From Chloroflexota bacterium (GTDB lineage Bacteria; Chloroflexota; Anaerolineae; Anaerolineales; Villigracilaceae), in assembly GCA_023459215.1 (NCBI GenBank), contig JAEWVF010000050.1:33010-97009 (forward strand): a DNA stretch of 64,000 nucleotides, written 5' to 3'. Below, one piece after another: positions 18,321 to 26,778 of this stretch; position 1 is the first letter of the stretch; the number at the start of each line of letters is the position of its first letter. The translations under genes and the position numbers were made by a program. The notes beneath the pieces were generated by a model. It was not told the DNA's origin. It did not search any database and saw only the letters and a list, made by a program, of their open reading frames with translations.

Positions 18321-19001
18321 TCAGGGCATCTCGCGCAAAACGTATCCGACACCGCGCACGGTATGAATCAATCTCGGCAATTGCTCATTTTCTTCCAATT
18401 TCTGGCGCAGGTAGCGGATATACACTTCGAGCACATTGCTTTCCCCGCCAAAATCGTAACCCCAAACGCGCTCAAAAATAGTCGAACGTTCGAGCACCTG
18501 GCGCGGATGGCGCAGGAACAATTCCAGAAGCTCATGCTCCTTGGCCGTCAGTTGGATCAGCTTTCCGCCGCGCGTTACTTCGCGTGTGCTGGTATCCAGG
18601 CTCAGGTCGGCAAACTTCAGCACCTGCACGCGGTCAGTCTGGGTCCGGCGCAGCAGGGCGCGCACCCGCGCGGTCAATTCGTCCAGGTTGAAGGGTTTGA
18701 CCATGTAATCGTCTGCGCCGGCATCCAAGCCCTGCACGCGATCCTGGATGGTATCCTTGGCTGTCAGCATCAGGATCGGCAATGAGCCGCCCATGCGCAA
18801 GCGATGACATACATCCAGGCCATCCATCCCCGGCAGCATCCAATCCAGAATGACCAGGTCGGGGCTATAGTCACGAGCCATATTCAACCCGCTGCGGCCA
18901 TCCATTGCCGTATCAACCGTATAACCTTCATAAGTCAGTCCACGTTGAAGCAGTTTCAAAATGGCGGGGTCATCTTCGATAATCAAGATTCGCTCTTTCA
19001 T
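18321..19001 (-). CDS. OmpR/PhoB-family response regulator
   Basis: A 226-residue DNA-binding regulator. The receiver domain has the acidic pair EDD (9-11), phospho-acceptor Asp53 in LVILDWMLPGMDG, and the conserved Thr/Lys (MLTAKD, VKPFN). The C-terminal winged helix contains LTAKEHELLELFLRHP and YIRYLRQKLE. AAGGAG precedes the ATG. It is transcribed together with the downstream kinase. Confidence 0.95.
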   Translation of the reverse strand: MKERILIIEDDPAILKLLQRGLTYEGYTVDTAMDGRSGLNMARDYSPDLVILDWMLPGMDGLDVCHRLRMGGSLPILMLTAKDTIQDRVQGLDAGADDYMVKPFNLDELTARVRALLRRTQTDRVQVLKFADLSLDTSTREVTRGGKLIQLTAKEHELLELFLRHPRQVLERSTIFERVWGYDFGGESNVLEVYIRYLRQKLEENEQLPRLIHTVRGVGYVLREMP

Positions 19002-19018
19002 AGGCTCTCCTTATGAAG

Positions 19019-19040
19019 ATTATACCAACTCTGGTAGAAT
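19019..19040. promoter_or_regulatory. Back-to-back extended -10 promoters
   Basis: On the minus strand, TTGGTATAAT (hexamer 19019-19024) drives the response regulator. On the plus strand, CTGGTAGAAT (hexamer 19035-19040) drives the sugar transferase. The two elements are only a few bases apart, so polymerase cannot occupy both at once. The plus-strand hexamer ends 7 nt before the ATG. Confidence 0.5.
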
Positions 19041-19047
19041 TTGAGCC

Positions 19048-19677
19048 ATGCGCCCCCCCATGCTCAAACGAATCTTTGATATTTGCGTTTCCGGCCTCGC
19101 CCTGCTTCTGCTTTCACCCATCCTGCTGGTGGTAGCCATTCTGGTGCGAATTTTCCACGGCAGCCCAATCCTGTTCGGGCAGACCCGCCCAGGGTATAAG
19201 GGGATGCCGTTCCGCATCTACAAGTTCCGCACGATGACGGATGCCCGCGCCGCGGGCGGGGAGCTTCTGCCGGATGCCGAACGGCTGACTCCCCTTGGCC
19301 GGTTCCTGCGCGCGAGCAGCCTGGATGAACTTCCTGAGCTATTCAACATCCTGCGCGGCGAGATGTCGTTGGTCGGGCCGCGTCCACTGCTGATGCAATA
19401 TCTGACGCGCTACTCGCCAGAACAGATGCGCCGCCACGATGTCCTGCCCGGGTTAACCGGCTGGGCCCAGATTAATGGCCGCAACGCCCTGACCTGGGAA
19501 GAAAAATTCCAGATGGATGTATGGTACGTCGATCACTGGTCGTTCTGGCTGGATATAAAGATTATCTTCCTGACACTGTGGAAGGTCATTCAACGGGAAG
19601 GCATCTCACAACCCGGCCACGCCACAGCGGAGGAGTTTATGGGGGATAATCCACAGGATAAAAGCACTAACCCGTAA
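19048..19677 (+). CDS. Undecaprenyl-phosphate sugar phosphotransferase (PglC/WcaJ type)
   Basis: Initiating phosphoglycosyl transferase that moves a sugar-phosphate from a nucleotide sugar to undecaprenyl phosphate. The 209 residues comprise only the catalytic core with a single membrane helix (about 10-32), as in monotopic PglC-like enzymes. Motifs are YKFRTM, the LGRFLRASSLDELPELFNIL region with the catalytic Asp-Glu, GEMSLVGPRPL, and PGLTGWAQINGRN. The ATG at 19048 would be leaderless; an ATG at 19060 (MLKRIFD) is the alternative. It lies away from the polysaccharide locus at 33-51 kb but probably feeds the same kind of pathway. It converges with the HD gene, with an 11-bp overlap. Confidence 0.92.
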   Translation: MRPPMLKRIFDICVSGLALLLLSPILLVVAILVRIFHGSPILFGQTRPGYKGMPFRIYKFRTMTDARAAGGELLPDAERLTPLGRFLRASSLDELPELFNILRGEMSLVGPRPLLMQYLTRYSPEQMRRHDVLPGLTGWAQINGRNALTWEEKFQMDVWYVDHWSFWLDIKIIFLTLWKVIQREGISQPGHATAEEFMGDNPQDKSTNP

Positions 19678-20236
19678 CCCCAACCAGCCCCAATTCTGGC
19701 GCAATCCGGCGCATGGCCGCGATGACATTGCCGACGTGTTCGCCCCACAGGTCCACGCCAAATTCCGCCGCGGCTTGCTCCATGCCTAACCGGTCTGTCC
19801 CAGCGGCAAAAGCCTTATCCTTCCATTTCTTTTTGACCGAAGAAGGCTCCAAATCCAAAATCGAACGCGATGGACGCACCAGCGCAACAGCTGTGATCAG
19901 GCCGGTAATCTCATCGCAGGCGTTGAGCGCTTTTTCCATCCGGGTTTCGCGCTGAATCCCGGAGTGGTCACCATGGCTCAGAATCGCCCGGACGATTTTC
20001 TCGCTCACACCGCGCTGACGTAAAATCGGCGCGCCTTCCAGCGGGTGCTGCTCAGCGGTTGGGTGAATCTCCCAGTCGAAATCGTGCAGCAGGCCGGCCA
20101 ACCCCCACTCTTCGACATCTTCTCCATACTTCTCCGCATAAAAGCGCATGGCGGCTTCCACGCAAAGCATGTGGCGAATCAGGGATTCGCTTTTGACATA
20201 TTCATTTACCAGGGAAAGGGCTTCTTCGCGGTTCAT
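19667..20236 (-). CDS. HD-domain hydrolase
   Basis: A 189-residue HD-superfamily protein. LLHDFDWE gives the HD pair, with further metal ligands likely in the H of EQHP and SHGDH. This resembles small HDIG-type phosphohydrolases acting on nucleotides or phosphorylated metabolites. The start at 20236 was chosen because its ATG overlaps the sulfatase stop (ATGA), which implies translational coupling. The substrate is unknown. Confidence 0.75.
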   Translation of the reverse strand: MNREEALSLVNEYVKSESLIRHMLCVEAAMRFYAEKYGEDVEEWGLAGLLHDFDWEIHPTAEQHPLEGAPILRQRGVSEKIVRAILSHGDHSGIQRETRMEKALNACDEITGLITAVALVRPSRSILDLEPSSVKKKWKDKAFAAGTDRLGMEQAAAEFGVDLWGEHVGNVIAAMRRIAPELGLVGVTG

Positions 20237-21732
20237 TCCTGTTTCAACCGCTCCAAACGTGTTTTCATCTCTGCCTGTGTCTCGGCATATTTCTCGATAT
20301 TGCACAGGTTTTCCAACTCATACGGGTCGTTTTTTAGATCGTACAATTCACATTCGTTGGTTTCGTATTCAACATACTTCCAGTCATATGTTCGAACCGC
20401 ATAAAATTGCGGGATCAGTTCCCCCACCCCGTCGATGGCCGGCCAATGCTCGATCAACAGTTCATCGCGCCAGGGTTGGTTGGGGTCTTCCAAAAGCGGC
20501 ACAAGGCTGACACCGTCGACCATCTCAGGGATATCGGCACCGGCCCACTGCAAAAAGGTGGGCGCCAAGTCGATATTGGCTACCATGTTTTTAACCACGC
20601 GCGGTTCGAATCGACCTGGGGCATGCACCAGGAATGGGACTCGCGCACATTCATCATATGGACAGTTCTTGTCGACACCAAAACCATGCTCACCAAGGGT
20701 CATACCATTATCAGAGAGATAGACAATGATGGTGTTCGAATCCAAACCCGTTTTGCGCAAAATATTCAAAATTGAGGCAATGCCATCATCCACAGAAAGC
20801 ATGGAACGCAGAATCTGCAAATCAGCCGTATCCAAAACATCTGCGGGTGTCTGCCTTAGCTCCTGAACATAGCGCGGCTTATCGCTGACATCTTCCTCGT
20901 TGAAATTGGGGGGCCGATGCTGGGTCCACTCCCATCCCGAACCAGAACGAAACGTTTCCTTGTGGCGCGGGGCCGATACATAGGGAGAGTGCGGGTTGTA
21001 GTAGCCAAGAAACAAGAAAAATGGTTCATCTTTGCTGCGAACGATAAAATCGAGGGCATGACGGGTAATCACATCCGCGCTGAAATTGGCTTTGTTCTTT
21101 GGGTATTCGACAATCTGTCCATTTTCAGACATGCTGTAATCAAAAAAATAGCCCCACCCGTCCGGTTGACGCCCCAGCAAAACCTTCCAATCGTTCCAAC
21201 CCGGCGCAACATAGCCATATGGTTCCATGTCATTATATTCGTTCAAATATTTGCCATAATAAGCGGTACGGTAACCGGCTTCTTGCATCCACAGGCCAAT
21301 TGTGGCCGAGTCATCGAGTTTACGCGCGCTGCCCATCGGCCACTCGTTGGTATAAACCTCGTGATTATGGGTATATTGACCGGTCAAAATCGTTGCCCGG
21401 CTGGGGCAACAAAGCGGCGTGGTAACAAAACCAAGTTCAAAGTTAACGCTGTTCGGGATAAACTCTGAAGCCATGACCGGCATATAACTCAAGGAACGAT
21501 ACGGTTGATCGTCGGTAAGGATAAAAATAATATTCGGGCGCTGGTCTTCGAGGCGTTCCTGTGAAACAGGCGCATCAACCGTCACATCAAAAATAGTTGG
21601 CGTCTGGGTTGGCTGAGGGGTTTTGCTGGCAGGTTCTTCAGTAACAGGCATTGCACTGCAACCGGAAATTTGAAAAACAGGAACAAATAAGCCGATCCCC
21701 AATAATATCAACAAAAAAAATCTTCTAATCAT
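20233..21732 (-). CDS. Secreted lipoprotein sulfatase
   Basis: A 499-residue arylsulfatase-type enzyme exported as a lipoprotein (ISGC, Cys25). NIIFILTDDQ supplies the N-terminal metal-binding Asp residues. PLCCPSRATILTGQ carries the CxPSR motif whose first Cys becomes formylglycine. FFLFLGYYNPHSPY, YLSDNGMTLGEHG and DLAPTFLQWAG are further sulfatase motifs. It probably desulfates external polysaccharides. Its start overlaps the YdcF gene by 8 bp. No formylglycine-generating enzyme is in the window. Confidence 0.92.
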   Translation of the reverse strand: MIRRFFLLILLGIGLFVPVFQISGCSAMPVTEEPASKTPQPTQTPTIFDVTVDAPVSQERLEDQRPNIIFILTDDQPYRSLSYMPVMASEFIPNSVNFELGFVTTPLCCPSRATILTGQYTHNHEVYTNEWPMGSARKLDDSATIGLWMQEAGYRTAYYGKYLNEYNDMEPYGYVAPGWNDWKVLLGRQPDGWGYFFDYSMSENGQIVEYPKNKANFSADVITRHALDFIVRSKDEPFFLFLGYYNPHSPYVSAPRHKETFRSGSGWEWTQHRPPNFNEEDVSDKPRYVQELRQTPADVLDTADLQILRSMLSVDDGIASILNILRKTGLDSNTIIVYLSDNGMTLGEHGFGVDKNCPYDECARVPFLVHAPGRFEPRVVKNMVANIDLAPTFLQWAGADIPEMVDGVSLVPLLEDPNQPWRDELLIEHWPAIDGVGELIPQFYAVRTYDWKYVEYETNECELYDLKNDPYELENLCNIEKYAETQAEMKTRLERLKQE

Positions 21733-22438
21733 GATTGATTTCCTTGCAAACCTTGCAGGTTTCAGAGAGGTCGAGTTTGCTGCTGCCGCTCAAAACAATC
21801 GGTTCAGGATCGCCCAAAATGGGCAGCGGACGGGTTACGTGGACATCCACCAAGGCGGTGACTGTGGCAGCAAGCTCGCGCATATTCCAAAAAAGCATGG
21901 AAGAGCGCCGATAGTTGAAATTTTCAGCATTCACCCCAATTCCATCCAGCCCAAGGGCGTTACACAAATACAGGGCGCGCGGCATGTGGAAAGCCTGCGT
22001 GACCAGGATCGCAGAATCGACGCCAAAAATAGCCCTGGCCCGGTAACAGGTGTCATAGGTGCGCCGACCGGCATAATCCAGCACGATGGCTTCATCGGGC
22101 ACACCCAGGCTCAAGGCATATTCACGCATGGCGGCCGGTTCGTTGTACTCGACCGTGCTGTTGTCGCCGCTCATCAAGAGCTTCTGCACCTTTCCTGAAA
22201 AATACAATTCGGCTGCTGTTTGAATCCGGTCGCGCAAGACCGCCGTTGCGCCTCCGCTGCGGGTCAGACCCGCCCCGAAAACGATGGCCACCGGGCGGGT
22301 AGGAGCGTCTGCCTCGCTATAAGTGCGCGCCCAACCCACCAAACCGGTTACAACCCGCGAAAGGGTCAGAATCCCCATCCCGGTCAAAAACAAATACCAA
22401 AACAATTTGCTGATTTTTGCGATAATTTTCTTAAACAT
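21725..22438 (-). CDS. YdcF/SanA-family protein (DUF218)
   Basis: A 237-residue protein with an N-terminal membrane helix (about 10-30) and a DUF218 domain: PVAIVFGAGLTRSGG, VQKLLMSGDNSTVEYNEPAAMREYA, ILVTQAFHMPRALYLC. Relatives include ElyC and SanA, which affect envelope and polysaccharide-carrier homeostasis. It is the first gene of an operon with sulfatase and HD. TGGTACAAT lies 7 nt upstream of the ATG without a Shine-Dalgarno sequence, so the transcript is likely leaderless. Confidence 0.85.
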   Translation of the reverse strand: MFKKIIAKISKLFWYLFLTGMGILTLSRVVTGLVGWARTYSEADAPTRPVAIVFGAGLTRSGGATAVLRDRIQTAAELYFSGKVQKLLMSGDNSTVEYNEPAAMREYALSLGVPDEAIVLDYAGRRTYDTCYRARAIFGVDSAILVTQAFHMPRALYLCNALGLDGIGVNAENFNYRRSSMLFWNMRELAATVTALVDVHVTRPLPILGDPEPIVLSGSSKLDLSETCKVCKEINHD

Positions 22439-22445
22439 GGAAAAG

Positions 22446-22454
22446 ATTGTACCA
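22446..22454 (-). promoter_or_regulatory. Extended -10 element of the ydcF-sulfatase-HD operon
   Basis: Reads TGGTACAAT on the minus strand. The hexamer ends 7 nt before the ATG at 22438. Confidence 0.45.
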
Positions 22455-22513
22455 AAAAACAGCGCCGGGTTTCCCCAGCGCTGATGAAATTCTTACATTT
22501 TTTCAGCAGGCGT

Positions 22514-24352
22514 TTAGACCACCCGCTCACGCATCTCGGAACTGATATAGTCCATGAACGAAACAACCACGGCAATCGCCAACATCTGGGCGCTGGCGCC
22601 GCTGTAGTTCAAGAGGTTGATATTCTGCTGCAAGAGGAAGCCGATACCGCCGCCGCCGACAAAACCGATGATCGTTGACATACGAACATTGATGTCCCAG
22701 CGATACATCGTATACGAGATATAAGGCGGGATAATTTGCGGGATCACGGCATAGACAATTGTCTGCAAGCGGTTGGCCCCGGTGGCCTCGATCGCTTCCA
22801 ACGGGCCGGAAAGGATGCTTTCAACCTGTTCCGAGTAGAGTTTGGCCAGGCTGACGATGGTATGCAAACCCAACGCCAGCGTACCGGCGAATGGGCCAAT
22901 CCCAACCGCGATGACAAATACAATCGCCATGACCAAGGCTTCAACCGAGCGCAGGGCATTCAGGAAGGTGCGGGTGACAGTATAGATAACCATGCCAACC
23001 GGCAGGGTTTCCTTGGCCTTGGTAAAAATTGCCAAAGCCAACCCCAGCAATCCGCCAACCGCCACCGGCCCCCACAGGGTGTAGAGCTGGTTATCGACCT
23101 GATACAACCAGTCGATCAACTGGGCAATCAGAACAAGAATGGTCGCGCCTGCAATGGCCGCCAAAACCATGTTAACCGTTTTAAGCGCGCCCAGGGGCAA
23201 TTTCTCGGTCACCTGCTGACCGATGCGGCCCAAGAAACTGCTCAAGGTCGCGCCAGCGGCCAACCCGCCCAGCAGCGCAGTGCTGATGGCCAAAATATCG
23301 CCGCCCTGGAAGAGGAAATATCCAAGGAAGCCAAATGGGCCAAGAGCGGCCTGTAAAGCCGTGCCAATCGTCATGGAAAGGTTGGCCAACTGGAAGAGGC
23401 CAAAGAAACTCACCATAACGATCACCGCCAAGGCCGCCATACGCAGCAAGCGCGTGGAAAGCGGAGGCTGGTTAATCTCTTCCTGAGGGATAGCCCAGCG
23501 CAAGCCAAAAATAACTATGGTCGGGGCAACAATCACACTCAGCAAATTCACAAACAGGTTCGATCCGGCCTGGGTGCTCAAATCTCCCACCCAGCTAAAC
23601 ACCGCAAAACCTACGGCAATGCCAACCGGCCAACCTAAAACAGAAAGCGCAATACTGGCCAGGGGGCTTTTAATTGGTTTCATCAAGTTGCGGGCCGCGA
23701 TAAAGCTCAACGGCACAGCCAGGAACGTACCGAAAACCGTCGCAAGCAAGGCCAGGAAAACGGTCTCAACGATTTTGTCCCAGGTCTCAAGAGCGGTTTT
23801 GCTGAACTGGGGCATACCGACATTGCGGCGCAACACAGCACGCACATACTGGACCTCGTCAGCGGGACGATTGGGGAGCTTGAATTCAAGCGAAAAATAT
23901 CCGCTGGCATCAGTTTTGACGTTGTCGCGACCCAAAGTAACCAGGTTGTTGGGATCACTGCCCGGCACAAAACGCACTGGGCCGGTAGTATTCGGGGCAA
24001 AGTTAAAACCTTCGATGCGGACCGTTTCACCGGGGTTTGCGCAAATCGGGGTAATGCGCAGATGCGGCCCGGCGTCAGTGGCATTCAAGTCTGTCAAGAG
24101 CGCTTCATCTGCCGGACAGGGGGTATAAATCGGGGCATTGATGGTTTCTTCAACCTGCTCGTAGGTAAAAATATCCGGTCGCGCCAGGGCGCGCGTTACG
24201 CGAACCAGGCTTTCCTGGCGCTTTTCGCTTTTCAGTTCTTCCAAATCCACCTTGGTGATCTGGAAACCATAAGCAAAAATGACCATACCCAGAAAAGTGA
24301 AGAAACCAACACTTAATGATTTCCAAATGGATGCTTTTTTGCCATTTTTCAT
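22514..24352 (-). CDS. phnE: Phosphonate-type ABC transporter permease, enlarged PhnE
   Basis: Inner-membrane permease of the PhnE family, 612 residues against the usual ~270. An N-terminal helix is followed by an external Ig/IPT-like domain (about 95-165, GFNFAPNTTGPVRF). The first permease block (IVETVFLALLATVFGTFLAVPLSFIAARNLM, about 190-220) is separated from the EAA-loop block (EAIEATGANRLQTIVYAVIPQ, about 525-545) by roughly 230 residues of extra membrane segments. It ends with the typical GGGGIGFLLQ region. It lies 6 nt after phnC. The substrate could be phosphonate, phosphite or another oxyanion. Confidence 0.85.
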   Translation of the reverse strand: MKNGKKASIWKSLSVGFFTFLGMVIFAYGFQITKVDLEELKSEKRQESLVRVTRALARPDIFTYEQVEETINAPIYTPCPADEALLTDLNATDAGPHLRITPICANPGETVRIEGFNFAPNTTGPVRFVPGSDPNNLVTLGRDNVKTDASGYFSLEFKLPNRPADEVQYVRAVLRRNVGMPQFSKTALETWDKIVETVFLALLATVFGTFLAVPLSFIAARNLMKPIKSPLASIALSVLGWPVGIAVGFAVFSWVGDLSTQAGSNLFVNLLSVIVAPTIVIFGLRWAIPQEEINQPPLSTRLLRMAALAVIVMVSFFGLFQLANLSMTIGTALQAALGPFGFLGYFLFQGGDILAISTALLGGLAAGATLSSFLGRIGQQVTEKLPLGALKTVNMVLAAIAGATILVLIAQLIDWLYQVDNQLYTLWGPVAVGGLLGLALAIFTKAKETLPVGMVIYTVTRTFLNALRSVEALVMAIVFVIAVGIGPFAGTLALGLHTIVSLAKLYSEQVESILSGPLEAIEATGANRLQTIVYAVIPQIIPPYISYTMYRWDINVRMSTIIGFVGGGGIGFLLQQNINLLNYSGASAQMLAIAVVVSFMDYISSEMRERVV

Positions 24353-24358
24353 ATCGCC

Positions 24359-25111
24359 CTATCCTACCCGCTCTGCGTCACGGCCATAAATTTCTTTAAA
24401 CTTTTTATCGTCAATATCCTTTGGCAGCCCTTCGAAAACCAGGTTACCGCCATTCAAGGCAATAACCCGATCCGCGTAGCGATGCACCAGGTCTAAAAAG
24501 TGCAGGCTGCACAGAACGGTAACGCCATCTTTTTTATTGATATCTTCAAGGTGAGACATGATGCTGTGCGCCAGGACAGGGTCGAGGCTGGCAACCGGCT
24601 CGTCCGCCAGGATCATTTTTGGGTCTTGCATCAAGGCGCGCGCAATGCCGACACGTTGTTGCTGTCCGCCGCTCAATTCATCGGCGCGCTGGTAGGCTTT
24701 ATCGGCGATGCCTACACGATCAAGCTGCTTAAGCGCTTTTGCAACGTCTTCCTTTGGGAAATGGTTTACCAGGCTCCAGGCCGGATTTACATAGCCCAAA
24801 CGCCCGGCCAAAACATTGGTAATAACTTTCGAACGATGAACAAGATTAAAATGCTGAAAAACCATGCCAATTTTTCGGCGGATTCGGCGCATCTCATCTG
24901 GAGAAGCGGCAGTAATGTCTTCACCATTCCATAAAATTTGTCCAGCCGTTGGCTCGATCAGGCGGTTGATACAACGCAAGAGTGTTGATTTCCCTGAACC
25001 GCTTAAACCAATTACAGCCAGGAACTCGCCATCCGGCACTTCAAAACTAACATTGTCAAGCGCTTTGACACCACCATCATAGATCTTGGTCAGGTTTTTG
25101 ATTTGCAACAT
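24359..25111 (-). CDS. phnC: Phosphonate-type ABC transporter ATPase PhnC
   Basis: A 250-residue ATPase: Walker A GLSGSGKST (about 35-43), Q-loop MVFQHFNLVHRS, signature LSGGQQQRVGIARAL, Walker B ILADEPVASLDP. It starts at ATG 25111 (MLQIKNLTKIYDGG); the longer frame upstream lacks support. It couples ATP hydrolysis to the adjacent PhnE. A 132-bp repeat element lies between it and phnD. Confidence 0.93.
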   Translation of the reverse strand: MLQIKNLTKIYDGGVKALDNVSFEVPDGEFLAVIGLSGSGKSTLLRCINRLIEPTAGQILWNGEDITAASPDEMRRIRRKIGMVFQHFNLVHRSKVITNVLAGRLGYVNPAWSLVNHFPKEDVAKALKQLDRVGIADKAYQRADELSGGQQQRVGIARALMQDPKMILADEPVASLDPVLAHSIMSHLEDINKKDGVTVLCSLHFLDLVHRYADRVIALNGGNLVFEGLPKDIDDKKFKEIYGRDAERVG

Positions 25112-25271
25112 AATGCGGCACCCCGGAAATGTGATTTTGGCGCGAACCAATATCCCAAAAACATAAAAAAGGAAATACTGCTCTTTTTGTAAGTTTCTAA
25201 ACTGAATCTGGCAAAAACAAGCTGAAACAGGCCATCTGGGTTAGATATTTACGCAGTACTTAATAAGTATG

Positions 25272-25403
25272 TATCCGAAAATTAGGAGAGGCTTGTCATG
25301 TCGAGCGAAGCGAGACATCTTTTCGCGGCGTTAAAGACCTCTCAGTCGCTGAAAAGCGCTCCTTCGAGGTGACATGACCAGTAGATGGAATAATTTTCGG
25401 ATA
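25272..25403. mobile_element. MITE-like element with 13-bp perfect inverted ends
   Basis: TATCCGAAAATTA (25272-25284) and TAATTTTCGGATA (25391-25403) are perfect inverted repeats bounding 132 bp without coding capacity. The interior carries the GTCATGTCGAGCGAAGCGAG ... GGTGACATGACC palindrome also found at 4558-4672 and, diverged, at 56525-56635. It is inserted in the phnD-phnC gap (25112-25468), which holds nothing else recognisable. Confidence 0.7.
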
Positions 25404-25468
25404 GGTTCTAAGTGCAAATTTGGGGCAGAGAAGTTTCCCTGCCCCAAATTTTTGATTCAAAATCGGGC

Positions 25469-26608
25469 TTACGGTGCGATGGTATAGCCGGTAGCGGCAA
25501 CCATGGCGCGAATGATGTCATATTCGGCGTCGGTCGCAGGTTCGATACCGGTCCAACCGTAGAAGTCATTGCTACCAATCGACTCACCCCAGGCTTCGGT
25601 TTGGGCAAAAGCGGTCAGGGCTTCTTCGATCTGGGCGCGAACTTCAGCGGGGAACTCGGGACCGAAGGACATGGTGTCGTTCGGAATGGCGGCGGAAACG
25701 GCCAGGATGCGAACCTTCTGCATCACATCGGGGGCTTCCGTGCGGATGTTTGCGCGGGCATCAAGAACGCGCCAACCATCACAGAGCAACTTCTTGCCCT
25801 CGGCGTCGGGGGCGCAGTTCGGGATGGCTTCGGCGGGAATTTCGTACATTTCGTTGGTAACTTTGCCTTCCTGGTAGTCAGCCCAGGTAAAGACAGGAGC
25901 GCCTTCGGGATTCAGCGGAACGCTATAGAAAACGGTGCCGAAATCAACTTCGCCATTGTAGACAGCGGTAACGGTCTGGTTGTGGCCGCCAGTCTGAACC
26001 TGTTCGCCGGGGGTAATGCCAGCTTCGCTCAGTTCAACAAACGGAACCATGTAACCGGAGGTCGAACCCTGGTCGCCGTAGCCCCAGGTAGCGCCTTCGA
26101 GGTCTTCCAAGGTCTGGAATTCGCTGTCGCGAGCGACAATGTACTCAGCCCAATAAACAGGATAACCGAAGCGGATGGCTTTGAAGGAAACATCCACACC
26201 GCACAACTGGCTGGCAATCGCATAGCCCAGGCCGGGGATGAAGGCCATGGTATCGGTCGGGGAAGCACACATTTCTTCGATGGTGGCGGCGTAGGAAGTC
26301 GGCACAACCACTTCGAAGGTCAGGCCAGTGGCTTCGTTCAGCGCCTGGGCCATCACTTCACCACCGGTCACGATGATGTTGGCATCCACCGAGGGGACAA
26401 ACAAAACCTTGATCGGGTGTTCGGGGCTGCCGACTTCGGGTTCAGGAACAGCGGTGGGTTCCTCGGTGGGCGGAACAGCGGTGGGCACTTCGGTGGGTTC
26501 TTCCACCACCGGAGCTTCGGTCGCCGGGACTTCGGCGGGGCCGCAGGCCGCGAGCACGAAAGCCAACACGGCCAGGACAGCGAATAACACATAAAACGAG
26601 CGTTTCAT
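25469..26608 (-). CDS. phnD: Phosphonate-type substrate-binding lipoprotein PhnD
   Basis: A 379-residue lipoprotein (FVLAAC, Cys22) with a Pro/Glu/Thr spacer, then a PhnD-like periplasmic-binding fold from about residue 68 (IKVLFVPSVDANIIVTGGEVMAQALNEATGLTFEVVVPTSYAATIEEMCASPTD... region). EGATWGYGDQGSTSGYMVPF is the typical hinge segment that contacts the ligand. AGGAG precedes the ATG. It is first in the phnD-phnC-phnE order. No C-P lyase or phosphite dehydrogenase genes accompany it. Confidence 0.9.
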   Translation of the reverse strand: MKRSFYVLFAVLAVLAFVLAACGPAEVPATEAPVVEEPTEVPTAVPPTEEPTAVPEPEVGSPEHPIKVLFVPSVDANIIVTGGEVMAQALNEATGLTFEVVVPTSYAATIEEMCASPTDTMAFIPGLGYAIASQLCGVDVSFKAIRFGYPVYWAEYIVARDSEFQTLEDLEGATWGYGDQGSTSGYMVPFVELSEAGITPGEQVQTGGHNQTVTAVYNGEVDFGTVFYSVPLNPEGAPVFTWADYQEGKVTNEMYEIPAEAIPNCAPDAEGKKLLCDGWRVLDARANIRTEAPDVMQKVRILAVSAAIPNDTMSFGPEFPAEVRAQIEEALTAFAQTEAWGESIGSNDFYGWTGIEPATDAEYDIIRAMVAATGYTIAP

Positions 26609-26766
26609 TTTTTTCTTCTCCTCATTTAGAAGAACTAAAATTTAGCCTGCACATGCAGGCTTGCATTTTTGATAATAATGCCATTTTGCGCATCTTGCAA
26701 GGCTAATATGTTTTAATAAGATTAAGAACAGGTAAAAGATAGTATAAAAATCACTCCGAAAGTTTG

Positions 26767-26772
26767 TATAAT
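26767..26772 (+). promoter_or_regulatory. -10 element of the DUF4230 gene
   Basis: TATAAT ends 6 nt before the ATG at 26779. No Shine-Dalgarno sequence and no -35 consensus are seen. Confidence 0.4.
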
Positions 26773-26778
26773 AATTCC

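Noticed and set aside
20595..20615. GGTTCGAATCG resembling a tRNA T-arm
   Set aside because: Lies inside the sulfatase gene, with no acceptor stem or anticodon arm around it.
25412..26587. Plus-strand 391-codon frame opposite phnD
   Set aside because: phnD on the other strand has a lipobox, ribosome-binding site and family features; the plus frame has none.
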